Made by a program: the position numbers and the translations under genes. Positions 38,530-47,952 of a stretch of 64,000 nt of DNA are shown here, in pieces. Origin of the DNA: a virus. A model generated the notes under the pieces. It worked only from the letters and a program-made list of their open reading frames with translations. It did no database searches and had not been told where the DNA came from. The stretch spans positions 62,001-126,000 of the IMG/VR virus record IMGVR_UViG_3300018080_000104, one strand, 5' to 3'. Each line of letters starts with the position of its first letter. Within the stretch, counting starts at the first letter, position 1.

Positions 38530-39540
38530 TCAGCCCGTATGGAATGTCATCCTAACAAACGATAACTGCAACGCCATGTCGATAGTATCTGGACAGCCCG
38601 ATACAGAAGAGCTAGACGACGATGCTGCGTTGTAGTCCACGGACCACGGGGCTTCGTTGTAGCAATTGGACAGCCACCAAATTCCATGGATGTTAAATCG
38701 GACAACTTCGGGGCTAACTCGTCCGTATATCTGGCTTTGGCCATTAACGGAATCCGATCGTAGTAATTCGAGCAATACAGCCTCAATAGGAATTGGTGGC
38801 CACAAAGCTGATAAGACTGAATCTACGGCCAAATTGTAGCCGAACCAAGCGTGTGCTGGCGCATGTCCGCCGAATGAAGAATGGTCAGCAGGGAGCCAGC
38901 CAGGCAGCGTGGCATCTGGAACAGTAATGACATGTACGTCGCCCGGTGCCGGAGAGTTGCATACGCCGGCAGGCGCTGCTGTCAATGCCAGGCTAATATG
39001 CTGATGATCTTGTGCCATTATTCGGTTCGTCGGGGTCACCATGACGCGGCCATCGCCGAGATTGCGCAGCACGAGTATGCTTGCCGGCGGCGATTGTGTT
39101 ACAAGCCTGCCTGCAGTGCCGGCAGACAGATAATAACGGCCGGCAACCGGCGCGCCTGCCACAGCCTCGACCAGCGATACTGTAGCAACGCCGTAAGTTA
39201 GAAGCGTTGCAATAGCGCTGCCAGCTTTGCTATAGACAATGCCGACTACGTCTGCGGAGTCTGCAATAGTGACAACACCAGCGACAGTCGTTGTCGCAGC
39301 CATCGCCTTTTCGAAGCGATTGGTAGTGTAATTCCAGTATACCGGCTGGCCGACTTTAACAGCCGGGTCAACAGCCTGGTTGCGCAAGAATACTGCTTCG
39401 CCGAGCCCGGCTTCGTCGTATATATCCTTAAGGTACTGGATATTGCCTTCCAGCTGTCTATCCGGACCGCTGACCGATGCTGCCCTGCCGGGAGCGCCGG
39501 CCTGAATGTGTTCGATTGCTTCTCTGTATACCACAGTCAT
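38530..39540 (-). CDS. Hypothetical virion protein with poly-Ser tract
   Basis: 336 residues, GGAGG before ATG 39540. A beta-rich middle (TTVAGVVTIADSADVVGIVY, GAPVAGRYYLSAGTAGRLV) resembles the decoration-type domains of tail fibre or head proteins. Residues 310-317 are a poly-Ser run followed by a conserved-looking end. Its place between baseplate and the Cys-rich protein suggests a tail or fibre component. Confidence 0.7.
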   Translation of the reverse strand: MTVVYREAIEHIQAGAPGRAASVSGPDRQLEGNIQYLKDIYDEAGLGEAVFLRNQAVDPAVKVGQPVYWNYTTNRFEKAMAATTTVAGVVTIADSADVVGIVYSKAGSAIATLLTYGVATVSLVEAVAGAPVAGRYYLSAGTAGRLVTQSPPASILVLRNLGDGRVMVTPTNRIMAQDHQHISLALTAAPAGVCNSPAPGDVHVITVPDATLPGWLPADHSSFGGHAPAHAWFGYNLAVDSVLSALWPPIPIEAVLLELLRSDSVNGQSQIYGRVSPEVVRFNIHGIWWLSNCYNEAPWSVDYNAASSSSSSVSGCPDTIDMALQLSFVRMTFHTG

Positions 39541-39551
39541 CCTTGACCTCC

Positions 39552-40061
39552 TTACGGCACAAAACGGATCTCCGCGCTGACATGTATTTGACCGGCTGCC
39601 GGCTTTACCATTTGATCGGCAACAGCATAATAGCCGCGAGCGATGACGATATCTTTAGTTGCGTCTCCCTCGTCTGTCGCCGATACAAGGGCCAGTCCGT
39701 AGACCTTGGAATTGAGCGCATTCGAAAACGGCACGCCGTTGACGCCTGCCGTACCTGCTGTCTGCGCCAAAAACGTCAATTCATTGCCGTCGACGCCTGC
39801 TGTAAAATAGGCACCATAACCGGCAGCAATGCTTAGTGTCGGATCTCCGAGCAACGGTACGCTCAAATAGTCCTTGGGAGCTAACAGGTTTTGGTAGTAC
39901 GTCAGATCGGCGTACTGTGTGAATACCGGTACGGATACGGCGGTTGCGGGCGTTGCAACGTTTTCGAATTCGATGTACACCCGATTGATTTTGTACGTGG
40001 CATCGCCCAGTCCGAGCGTTTTGGCGATGGCAAAGCCCGATCGAACTAACTGTGTCAACAT
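39552..40061 (-). CDS. Hypothetical tail-associated protein, 169 aa
   Basis: GGAGACATGGA precedes ATG 40061. Beta-strand-rich throughout (YKINRVYIEFENVATPATAV at the start, AGQIHVSAEIRFVP at the end), a profile common for baseplate or fibre attachment proteins. Follows the 490-aa baseplate-cluster gene by 10 nt. No family recognised. Confidence 0.7.
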   Translation of the reverse strand: MLTQLVRSGFAIAKTLGLGDATYKINRVYIEFENVATPATAVSVPVFTQYADLTYYQNLLAPKDYLSVPLLGDPTLSIAAGYGAYFTAGVDGNELTFLAQTAGTAGVNGVPFSNALNSKVYGLALVSATDEGDATKDIVIARGYYAVADQMVKPAAGQIHVSAEIRFVP

Positions 40062-40071
40062 TCCATGTCTC

Positions 40072-41544
40072 CTACCAGATACTGATTGTTCCTAGGATAC
40101 CCCAGATGTCTCCGGCGATCGGTTCGGCGCCGTAGCCTATTCCTACTCCGCTGCCGCTCATAGTAACAGAACCGGACAGCAGCGGCAGCTCGATTATTAC
40201 GATAACGGCTGTGTGCGGCGGCAGGATTTTCCTGAGCCATACCTCAGTCGACGTATTTAGTGCATCTTCGCTAATTCCGCTAGCCTGTATCACGATTACA
40301 ATGCAATTGTTTCGCAGGACGTGGGTGACCAGGAACTGCATTGGATTGATCGTGGTCGGGACGGTCCCGTAGAAGGCCTCCAGGAGCTCGTATAGCGAGT
40401 CTCCGTAGACCAGGCGTCTTTGGTGGACTGTGTCCCAGAAGTCCTCCACGTCGTCAGGGAGGCCGCCCAGCGGCCATTCTACGCGTTCATTGCCGGCCGC
40501 TCCGGTGACGGTCACGGCTACGCTGTCGTTTACCCATGATATTTCCCCCTGAAAGACGGGTGCGAGGAAGCCCTCTGGCAGCGTAATGGCCCCTACGTCC
40601 GGAAACGTAGTACCATCCCGAATATCGTACGCCACGAAGGCATCAATTAGCGGCTGGCCTTTGTAGACAGTGTCTCCGATGGTTACGGTCGCTGTGGCGC
40701 CCAGCCTGTGCTCGTAGACGTGTTGATCTGTGATTATCAGCAGGTGCCTGGAATCGCTCCAGATGTCCATAACGGTCTCTGTATCTTCCAGGACCAGAGG
40801 AATGCCATATATTTCGGCCACCATAGTCTCTACGGGCAGCTGCGAAGTGCCTAGTACGTGGGCGTCCATAACTTGGTTGATCAGGTTCTTGTACCCTTCG
40901 CTTGTATCTAGTTCCAAGCCCAAGACATAGCCGAAATGGTTGTAAACCAAATCCCAGTCGAAATCTGGCTGGCACAACCAAAGCACGATTTGGGTGTCGG
41001 ATACAACGCCGTCGCTGAATTCTGTATTCTGCGGGAACAATGTGTTACTGAACGGATTCGATACAAACACCAGAGCGCCTTCGGTAGTAATGGTAAAATC
41101 GATATCCTTGTGCAATACAACCGAAGGATCGGTAATGCGATTGGTAATGATTTGCACGTCGTGGAGGTCAATGGAATCGACGACGTCGGCAATGCCTACA
41201 GCAGTGCTGGTAATGGTTTGATCGAACGTAAAGCCCGGAGATGCGTCAAAAGCGGGAAATGTCGGCGAATCGAAATAGAGAACAGCCGTTTCTGCTGTCA
41301 TGTCGGACGCCATAGCATACAGTGCATACCAGTTGCGACGATGCCAAATAGGCATATCGATGCGGCTTATCAGTTCTCCGGCCTGTTTCAAATCATCGAA
41401 GGCCTGCTTGGCTATCTGCTGCCTTGCATCCACGCGGGCTTCCAGAAAATCGGCGCCGGCATAAACGTTCGTCCACAACGATCCGAGCAAGCTCAAAGTC
41501 TTGTTCGGGTTGTCGAGATCGTCTGTCGGATATGTCCAGGACAT
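40072..41544 (-). CDS. Putative baseplate protein, 490 aa
   Basis: GGAGGCATAGC precedes ATG 41544, 1 nt after the baseplate J gene. The N-terminal third is helical (ARQQIAKQAFDDLKQAGELI); the rest is beta-rich with a Gly-rich C-terminus (GSVTMSGSGVGIGYGAEPIAG). The position directly after a J-like gene is where gpI-type baseplate wedge or fibre-connecting proteins are found; that role is inferred from order only. Confidence 0.65.
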   Translation of the reverse strand: MSWTYPTDDLDNPNKTLSLLGSLWTNVYAGADFLEARVDARQQIAKQAFDDLKQAGELISRIDMPIWHRRNWYALYAMASDMTAETAVLYFDSPTFPAFDASPGFTFDQTITSTAVGIADVVDSIDLHDVQIITNRITDPSVVLHKDIDFTITTEGALVFVSNPFSNTLFPQNTEFSDGVVSDTQIVLWLCQPDFDWDLVYNHFGYVLGLELDTSEGYKNLINQVMDAHVLGTSQLPVETMVAEIYGIPLVLEDTETVMDIWSDSRHLLIITDQHVYEHRLGATATVTIGDTVYKGQPLIDAFVAYDIRDGTTFPDVGAITLPEGFLAPVFQGEISWVNDSVAVTVTGAAGNERVEWPLGGLPDDVEDFWDTVHQRRLVYGDSLYELLEAFYGTVPTTINPMQFLVTHVLRNNCIVIVIQASGISEDALNTSTEVWLRKILPPHTAVIVIIELPLLSGSVTMSGSGVGIGYGAEPIAGDIWGILGTISIW

Positions 41545-41545
41545 G

Positions 41546-43231
41546 CTATGCCTCCGCTACGACGACGTTGTTGATCGTGATTGCAACGTCGTCCATGTCC
41601 AAAATGAATATGACTGTACGGCTACTTGTGAAATTGGCTGCATCATCCGGAATGGTCAATGTATCGCTGCTGGTCAATACCGCTAATGTACCATCAGGCT
41701 TGCGGAGCTGGCCCAGCATGATTATCGAATCAGTGCTTACACTGGCTGGCAATAGCGGCTCTAATACAGCTGCCAGCGAGCTGGCGTATAGCTTGCCTGG
41801 GAAGCCTGTCGTATTCACATAATCAGCGAGCGCATCGGCTAGCGTAGTCTCATTTACTGTGGCGCTGGCATCTTTTCGCTCGAGTGTTACGCTAAGCGAT
41901 ACGAAACACGGAATTGCACCCTTTACCAGGTTATCGCCAACCGGATTGCGAACATCGCGAAGACCCAGAAATTCCTGTACTGGCTTTACCAGCGGATCGC
42001 TTCGTACCGTGATATCATAATCTTGCGTAGTTACCCCGACGACCAGGCCAGCGGTAGCAGTGTCTGTGTCCAGGAACTGGATTACTGCTGTTTGGTAGCG
42101 GCTATAGACCGCCTCCAAAGCTGTTTCGACATCGGGTATGTACGGCACGCCATCTGCTTCGGTTAAGTCGACGCCGCGGGTATCGGATGTTACTGCGTAA
42201 TTGGTGCCATCCGCTGCGCTTCCGGCAGGTCTGATATTGGTAATATCATAGAAACCAGGCGCGTCGTCGCGGACAATCGCGGCCTGCCAAATGCCGCCGT
42301 CGACTGTGATGCTAACCAGCGTGGCCGTTTTAGTCAGTTTGGTAGATGCCGGCTGGCGTTGGCTGCGAAGATACATGTCTGACCGACCGCCGCCCGAAAC
42401 AGGAAATAACCAATGCTGATCGCGTGTCATTTCGACATCGCCAAATCCGATGATCGACATTGCCAGGATATCGTCAAAAGCGGCTGTTACCATGGAATAC
42501 ACAGAAGTGTCGGCATTGCGGACCATATTCTTAATCATGCTGCGATTTGAATAAGCCTTGGTTGACATGCCGGATTCCAGCAAAGCAATGATTTCCGCGC
42601 TGGTCTGGGCATCGAGCCCGCCTGTAAAATCAGCGGCTGCATAAGCACTGACAAAAGCGCTGACTGGCAGCGCGGGTGTCAATGCGTCGTCCTTTTGTAA
42701 TAGTGAAGCCGACCCGGCTACCGATGCTGTAACATTTATGGTAAATGCCCAGCGATTTGTGCCCACTTGGGTAAGCAACCGGTCCGTCGAGCTTGTAACT
42801 TGTGCGGCTGTCAGTCTTGCTGCATAAGTGTCATCGGACGTATAAGCGCGGTCGCCAACGGTAAATACCTGGCCCTTGGCTACGCTAACTGCCAGTTGTT
42901 GGTTGAGCACTATGACAACTTCGCCAGCTGCGTATGATGCCGCTCGTCGTGTGATGCGATAGTTGGACGCTACATTATCTACCAGGTCGTCGTCAGTGAT
43001 TGCTGAATTGGCTTCGATCAGTATGATGCTTTGTGACTGCCGCACACGATCAGCATTTTCGCCCTGCGCAGCGCCAAGAATGCCGTCCAGCCCGACTACG
43101 AGATCGCTTACGACGCCTCGTTTCATATCTACGGCAGGAAATCGCTCTTGTACGAGCTGCGCAGATATTGCAAAAGCCTGGGCGACATCGTCATCGTCCA
43201 GTTCGCTCAGATTCTGTACTTCCAGCGCCAT
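41546..43231 (-). CDS. Baseplate J-like protein
   Basis: 561 residues starting at ATG 43231 (GGAGGG upstream). Layout of the J/gp47 family: helical N-terminus with AFAISAQLVQERFPAVDMKR, an early beta domain (AAGEVVIVLNQQLAVSVAKG), FTGGLDAQTSAEIIALLESG near residue 215 and a C-terminal VKGAIPCFVSLSVTLERKD segment. Such proteins form the baseplate wedges that hold the sheath in contractile-tailed phages. Next to other baseplate genes. Confidence 0.85.
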   Translation of the reverse strand: MALEVQNLSELDDDDVAQAFAISAQLVQERFPAVDMKRGVVSDLVVGLDGILGAAQGENADRVRQSQSIILIEANSAITDDDLVDNVASNYRITRRAASYAAGEVVIVLNQQLAVSVAKGQVFTVGDRAYTSDDTYAARLTAAQVTSSTDRLLTQVGTNRWAFTINVTASVAGSASLLQKDDALTPALPVSAFVSAYAAADFTGGLDAQTSAEIIALLESGMSTKAYSNRSMIKNMVRNADTSVYSMVTAAFDDILAMSIIGFGDVEMTRDQHWLFPVSGGGRSDMYLRSQRQPASTKLTKTATLVSITVDGGIWQAAIVRDDAPGFYDITNIRPAGSAADGTNYAVTSDTRGVDLTEADGVPYIPDVETALEAVYSRYQTAVIQFLDTDTATAGLVVGVTTQDYDITVRSDPLVKPVQEFLGLRDVRNPVGDNLVKGAIPCFVSLSVTLERKDASATVNETTLADALADYVNTTGFPGKLYASSLAAVLEPLLPASVSTDSIIMLGQLRKPDGTLAVLTSSDTLTIPDDAANFTSSRTVIFILDMDDVAITINNVVVAEA

Positions 43232-43232
43232 T

Positions 43233-43895
43233 TCATCCCTCCTTGGGAATTTCAACTGCTAGGCATACTTCGCCTTGTGCCCGGATCAGTTTTGCCAGAT
43301 CGCCGAACGGAATAAACGCATGCCCTCCGCGACCCCAGCTTGTACCCCACGAATTAAGAATTCGTACTAGACGTCGCCTGCAATTGATGCCGGTAAGCAT
43401 GTAAGCATGTCCGCCAAGCAGTTTGCCCCTCGCGCGGATGATGCCGTTTCTCGGGTTATTCATCCTGGTATGCCAGTTTGTGCCTACTACAACGGGACCG
43501 ATATCAAGTAATACTCGTTTGATATCCTGAAAGTCGGTTGTCCAGTGGTAGCTTTGGATGTATCCGGCTTTTTGCAGCACTTTAGCGCCGGCACGCACGC
43601 TGGTACCTTCATAGGATTCGCCGGGCCACTCATCTACTTTCTGGGCTTCATTATAAATCCATGCAGGATTGATGCAGGGCTTTCTGCGAGTTATCGGCCT
43701 TATCGGGCCGGCTTCCAGCCATCCTGTCCATGCAAACCCTACGCAATATGGATGCGGGCCTTGGTTGCCGATCCAATAATTGTCTTTCCAATATCGCACT
43801 TGCCTAGCGGATGCGCGAGGTAAACAGGCGCGCATCGGATACTGCTGGTCGCGCTTATCGGGAGCATAACGACGACCGAGTTGGATTTTGTTCAT
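43233..43895 (-). CDS. Papain-like (C1) cysteine peptidase
   Basis: 220 residues with all catalytic elements of papain-type peptidases: Q45 in the oxyanion hole (GNQGPHPYC), nucleophile C51, H163 in GGHAYMLTG and N181 in ILNSWGTSWG, followed by GRGGHAFIP. No signal peptide and no propeptide are visible. Located between the J gene and small baseplate-cluster genes, overlapping the upstream gene by 4 nt, so it is probably a virion-associated or morphogenetic protease. Cell-wall or host-protein cleavage is also possible. Confidence 0.85.
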   Translation of the reverse strand: MNKIQLGRRYAPDKRDQQYPMRACLPRASARQVRYWKDNYWIGNQGPHPYCVGFAWTGWLEAGPIRPITRRKPCINPAWIYNEAQKVDEWPGESYEGTSVRAGAKVLQKAGYIQSYHWTTDFQDIKRVLLDIGPVVVGTNWHTRMNNPRNGIIRARGKLLGGHAYMLTGINCRRRLVRILNSWGTSWGRGGHAFIPFGDLAKLIRAQGEVCLAVEIPKEG

Positions 43896-44359
43896 TGTGG
43901 CACCATGACTGGAATGGGAACAATTATTTGTACGGACTCTGATTGACTCTGAATCACGATTGTCAGTTGTAGCTTGCCGTCGCTCAACGTTACGGCGCTT
44001 AGCATTGACGACTTGTATCGCTCGTCGTCTGGCTCGCTGCCTGTCTCTTCTGCTATTAGCTGTTGTCTTGCTTGCAATTCAGCAATTGCAAACTCGGAGT
44101 AGACATCTGCTTCCGTATGGATCCAGCCGCTTCGCAGCGCCAACATGAACCGCGTGCCTTGCTCGATTTCTTTGCCCCAATAGTTGTATACGATGGAGTC
44201 TACTTCGTTCAGGAACGTGATCATGAACCGCTGCGCTAGTTTTAGAATGCCGGTGCAAATCGTGCCGGACGTACTGGCATCTACCATGACACCGTCTGTG
44301 CTGTCGACGGACCATGCCTGCATGTCAACCGTACGATCTTGGTATTGCGCTACAGTCAT
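43892..44359 (-). CDS. Putative baseplate protein, 155 aa
   Basis: Small acidic protein with a beta-rich end (KLQLTIVIQSQSESVQIIVP) and a helical middle (GILKLAQRFMITFLNEVDSI). Size and place beside baseplate J match gp25/W-type wedge proteins, but the family motif is not clear. Confidence 0.6.
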   Translation of the reverse strand: MTVAQYQDRTVDMQAWSVDSTDGVMVDASTSGTICTGILKLAQRFMITFLNEVDSIVYNYWGKEIEQGTRFMLALRSGWIHTEADVYSEFAIAELQARQQLIAEETGSEPDDERYKSSMLSAVTLSDGKLQLTIVIQSQSESVQIIVPIPVMVPQ

Positions 44360-44796
44360 TATAGGTTTCCGCTGTCTAGCATATTTTGGATATACGATAT
44401 GATATCGCCGGTATGAATACCGTTGGCGTGCCCGTGTGCCAGTTTTCGTCCGGCTGTATGGGCGTGTGCCCGCACGATAGTCATGTGTCGCAATCTGAAC
44501 GCTTTTTCCATCATTCCAAGATAATTTATTTGGAGCGTTTTGCCAGCACCAATACCGACTTTGCCGCCGTCGGCAGCATTAAGATTGTCTTTTGCCTCCG
44601 TGTTCAAATCGGCGCGATCGAACGGCTTTGTCATGCCTGAAATGTTCAATGGATCGCCGTCCCAACCGCGGGGTGGTGGCAGCATCCACCGCCGCGGCTG
44701 CGTCGTGCCAGACAGGTACAATTGTGCCTGGTAATTGCGGCAGCGAATACGTTCCATCAGTTCCTGAAATGGAATTGCTGGCTGTTGGCTTGGCAT
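44359..44796 (-). CDS. Hypothetical protein, 145 aa
   Basis: ATG at 44796 with GGAGTCATGTA upstream, overlapping the sigma-like gene stop by 1 nt. A His-rich region near the end (HMTIVRAHAHTAGRKLAHGHANGIH) could bind metal. The place in the baseplate cluster suggests a tail role. Unrecognised. Confidence 0.65.
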   Translation of the reverse strand: MPSQQPAIPFQELMERIRCRNYQAQLYLSGTTQPRRWMLPPPRGWDGDPLNISGMTKPFDRADLNTEAKDNLNAADGGKVGIGAGKTLQINYLGMMEKAFRLRHMTIVRAHAHTAGRKLAHGHANGIHTGDIISYIQNMLDSGNL

Positions 44797-45539
44797 TACA
44801 TGACTCCGAAGTCTTCTAATTCGTCGATTTGCTGCTGTATTTGTTGCATCCGGTGGCTGACAGCGCCAGGTGTGAGCCGTAAAGCGGCAGCGATCGCTGT
44901 TGCCGACATTTTTGGATGTCCGTGTAGCCCGAATGCACGGTCCATAATAAACTGGTTAGTGGGATTTGTCTCCCCGTAGACAAATTCGAGCTGGCTGTTG
45001 TCATTGATTGTCGGAGGAACGATGGCAGGGTCATAGCCTTCGCTGCCTTCGCTGCCTTCGGAAGCGGGGCGTGCAATTTGCCCCTCCGCAATGGGGGTTT
45101 TGCCACGTCTGATGTATTCTAGGCGACGTATCGATATTCCGGTATCGTCGGCCAACTCAGTATCCGATGGCGGCCTTCCCAATTTCTCTTCCAGTGCCAT
45201 TGTTGCAGTGTTAATTCGCATCTGGTCTAGTGCTACTTGCTCGGGCATCTTGATGATTTGGCGTTCTTGTCCAGCTGCTCGGCGAATGCGCTGCAGCCGC
45301 GACAACAAATGCGATCGCAATGAGCCTCGTAGCGGATCGTAACTCGCAAAGGAATCGACGGCCAGCTGTTTAGCCTGCGATCGCAAATTTGGGCTAGCAT
45401 TGCCGCCGCCGTAGCTGCGGAGTGCATTGGAAATTACGGGCGTCACTTTACGAAGCAATGCGCCAGTTGTTTGCTTATCGGGGCGCTCACTCCATGCAGT
45501 GAACTCTGATTCGTATTCTGGTTCCAATTTGGATTTCAT
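44796..45539 (-). CDS. RNA polymerase sigma-70-like factor
   Basis: 247 residues. Residues 25-100 resemble sigma region 2 (ALLRKVTPVISNALRSYGGG, FASYDPLRGSLRSHLLSRLQ). Residues 105-145 match region 3 (MALEEKLGRPPSDTELADDT, ISIRRLEYIRRG). The last 45 residues have a region 4-type HTH (MSATAIAAALRLTPGAVSHR). An odd EGSEGSEG linker lies between regions 3 and 4. Phage sigma-like factors redirect host polymerase to late promoters. Being coded within the tail operon is unusual for one; some structural proteins share a sigma-like fold, so function needs caution. Confidence 0.7.
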   Translation of the reverse strand: MKSKLEPEYESEFTAWSERPDKQTTGALLRKVTPVISNALRSYGGGNASPNLRSQAKQLAVDSFASYDPLRGSLRSHLLSRLQRIRRAAGQERQIIKMPEQVALDQMRINTATMALEEKLGRPPSDTELADDTGISIRRLEYIRRGKTPIAEGQIARPASEGSEGSEGYDPAIVPPTINDNSQLEFVYGETNPTNQFIMDRAFGLHGHPKMSATAIAAALRLTPGAVSHRMQQIQQQIDELEDFGVM

Positions 45540-45546
45540 AGAGCAC

Positions 45547-47160
45547 CTATGCTTGTTGAAGCATGTAATCGCCTACCCAAATTCTGTCGTATAGTGGATG
45601 CCTTGCAACCGAAGTATCGTCGCTAGCATTTTCAAGCGCTGTCCGGATGTGCGATAACTCGTATTGCACTATGGCCAATGGTTTTTGCGCAGAAATCCCA
45701 TAACGGACTCGTGATACTGTCGCCCATCGCGGTTCTCCGTGCGGATCGACGCCGGCAAGAAAAGCGCCTGCCGTGCCTTCAATTTTAACTGTCGATCCCG
45801 GACAGACATCGAACCGGAGCGGCCCGCTGATTCGTCCGGATCTGTGGTGCAGCATTTCGGACACAAAGCTGGCCTGCGCTAATCTATCTAAGACGGTTTT
45901 TTGCTCTGCTTTCAGTGTCTTTGTTGATTTTGCAGTGGGTGGTACGCCCTCGTCTGGCCAATTAGGCCCGTCGCCTCTGACATTACCTCCAACACCAACA
46001 GTCAAATCCGAATATGCAGATGGCGGCGCAAATTCAGACAACCATCGCGGAGCTTGTCGGATTACTACTAAACCGTCATCCCGAGCGACATACCAGCCGC
46101 CCATATCGCCCGGATCCCAGTCGTTTGGCTCTTGCACGTCGAAATGGGCTCCGCCGTGTCCGACATTAAACCCAAATGCTCGTAGCGGTTGCTGCAACAT
46201 AGCATTGACGTTGTACGTATCTAGATCTCTGGCCAAAAAAGTGTAGTTGATGCCCCAGGGATCCCAAAAATTCCGCAAGCCAGCCGTAAACGGCACTACG
46301 AGTGCTTTATGCGGAAATGGAATGACTGCAAAGCGATAGTTTGGTGCTATACCGTGTATCAGTTTGTCCCAGATATTTGTTTGGGCCAACGCCGACATCG
46401 TGCCGAATACATCGTTGGGTTGCAATGTGCCGTAGACGATATCGTTTCCTATGGACTGCGCTATAGACCCCGCATTACTTATAGACGGATCAAATGGTAG
46501 CATATCTCCCTGGAACATATTCAACGCTGCAGCTGCATCGCTATTAGCGCTGTCGTTGTGATTTCCGCCGACCGTATTTTGGTCCAACCGCCGCGAGCCT
46601 ACCAAAAATTCCAGCCAGGGTTTAATCGACTGCCCCCATAAATCGTTTGTGATTTTCGGACCGTCGAAGAATACGTGCCCCATCGTAGTTGGAAAAATAT
46701 GCGCCTGCGCGCCCTGTTGCATCATCAAACGTTGATTAAACGTGAACGCCGACGGATTTGACGGATGCGATCCTTGGCACATGGTTGAAGCAAACGACAA
46801 TGCAGACAACCAATGTGTTATTTCGAGCGTCATCTGCAGGCCGTCATAACTATGCCGATAGCCGATACCGGTTACCCAGCCGGCAAAAAGCAAGTACGTA
46901 CCGACTGGCAAGATTGTATTGGTTGCTCCCGATCCGTATCCGACCTGAATATAAACGTTCGTCGGAATCATGATCTGCGTTTCTGTAGCAATCAGGTGGG
47001 AAGTTGCCGGCAGCAATGTGCGCACCTCGCGCCCGACCGGAATATTGGCGATGGCCCGTGGAATTTCATTGATTGAAAAAATGCACTGGAAATCCACGAT
47101 GTCGACGATTTCACCGCCGACATTAGCCCACACACGTAATCCTGCTGTTGTGTAGCTCAT
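45547..47160 (-). CDS. Putative baseplate/tail structural protein, 537 aa
   Basis: Beta-rich N-terminus (GLRVWANVGGEIVDIVDFQC), long aromatic-rich loops in the middle, and a C-terminal domain with KIEGTAGAFLAGVDPHGEPR and VSRVRYGISAQK. The layout (N-terminal barrel, extended loops, C-terminal OB-like part) is like baseplate hub proteins such as gpD/gp27, but identity is inferred from position between spike-side and wedge genes. Confidence 0.6.
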   Translation of the reverse strand: MSYTTAGLRVWANVGGEIVDIVDFQCIFSINEIPRAIANIPVGREVRTLLPATSHLIATETQIMIPTNVYIQVGYGSGATNTILPVGTYLLFAGWVTGIGYRHSYDGLQMTLEITHWLSALSFASTMCQGSHPSNPSAFTFNQRLMMQQGAQAHIFPTTMGHVFFDGPKITNDLWGQSIKPWLEFLVGSRRLDQNTVGGNHNDSANSDAAAALNMFQGDMLPFDPSISNAGSIAQSIGNDIVYGTLQPNDVFGTMSALAQTNIWDKLIHGIAPNYRFAVIPFPHKALVVPFTAGLRNFWDPWGINYTFLARDLDTYNVNAMLQQPLRAFGFNVGHGGAHFDVQEPNDWDPGDMGGWYVARDDGLVVIRQAPRWLSEFAPPSAYSDLTVGVGGNVRGDGPNWPDEGVPPTAKSTKTLKAEQKTVLDRLAQASFVSEMLHHRSGRISGPLRFDVCPGSTVKIEGTAGAFLAGVDPHGEPRWATVSRVRYGISAQKPLAIVQYELSHIRTALENASDDTSVARHPLYDRIWVGDYMLQQA

Positions 47161-47163
47161 TTC

Positions 47164-47952
47164 TTAGACAGTAAGTGCGGCCGTACGATAAGCCAGCGCT
47201 AGCAATAAACCGCCCAGCTTGTAGGCATATTGCTCGTGGCTATTCCAACAATTCCACCACGTCAAATACGGTTCGACGGGCGTTTGACCAAACAACGCAA
47301 TCTCGTCGGTGTCTGATACAACATGCTGCAAAGTAGCGAGTATTTCTGCCATGTTGGTAGTTGGCTTGGCTGTTGAAGCTATTGTCCAGCTGTCGACAAC
47401 TGTGCCGCTGAAATTGAAATACAGCGGCGAGCCAGACAACGGAATCAGGCTACTCAGGCCGTCGGTAACAGTATAGGCTTGCACTGCCATGCCAGGTGTC
47501 GGTGTGAACTCCTGGATTGTAACCGTATTTCCAGCGTTTACAGTAACTTGCCATTGCCTGTAAATGATCCCGTTTGCTTCGTCCGGTACCGGATCTCCGA
47601 TGATTGTAAGCGTGCCAGTTGTGCCCGGCGCATCTGTTACAACAGAGCCGAATGCGCTTGCCAGCAGTTCGCCGCGGTCGAACGGCAGATACGTAATCCT
47701 ATCATCTACATAGGTGACGTATTCTGCCAGCTCTGTTGCATGTAGCACTTGCATCAGCTGGTACAGGCGAAAATTCAGCATCTGTCGATCCGGCGTGCCG
47801 CCGAATAAGACGCTGCGTATTTTGGCAAAACCGGCCGGTAACGTGCGCGGAAGGTAGTCGGGCGAAACATATTCTTCGGCCAGAGTGTCTGCAGTACCGT
47901 GTCCGGTTTGGTTCAATAGCAGCGTCCGAACGTAATTGGGATAAGTGCTCAT
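47164..47952 (-). CDS. Hypothetical tail protein, 262 aa
   Basis: A mix of helices (residues 60-85) and beta strands (GTLTIIGDPVPDEANGIIYR, PGMAVQAYTVTDGLSSLIPL). The ATG overlaps the upstream stop by 4 nt. Part of the baseplate/tail operon; no family recognised. Confidence 0.65.
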   Translation of the reverse strand: MSTYPNYVRTLLLNQTGHGTADTLAEEYVSPDYLPRTLPAGFAKIRSVLFGGTPDRQMLNFRLYQLMQVLHATELAEYVTYVDDRITYLPFDRGELLASAFGSVVTDAPGTTGTLTIIGDPVPDEANGIIYRQWQVTVNAGNTVTIQEFTPTPGMAVQAYTVTDGLSSLIPLSGSPLYFNFSGTVVDSWTIASTAKPTTNMAEILATLQHVVSDTDEIALFGQTPVEPYLTWWNCWNSHEQYAYKLGGLLLALAYRTAALTV

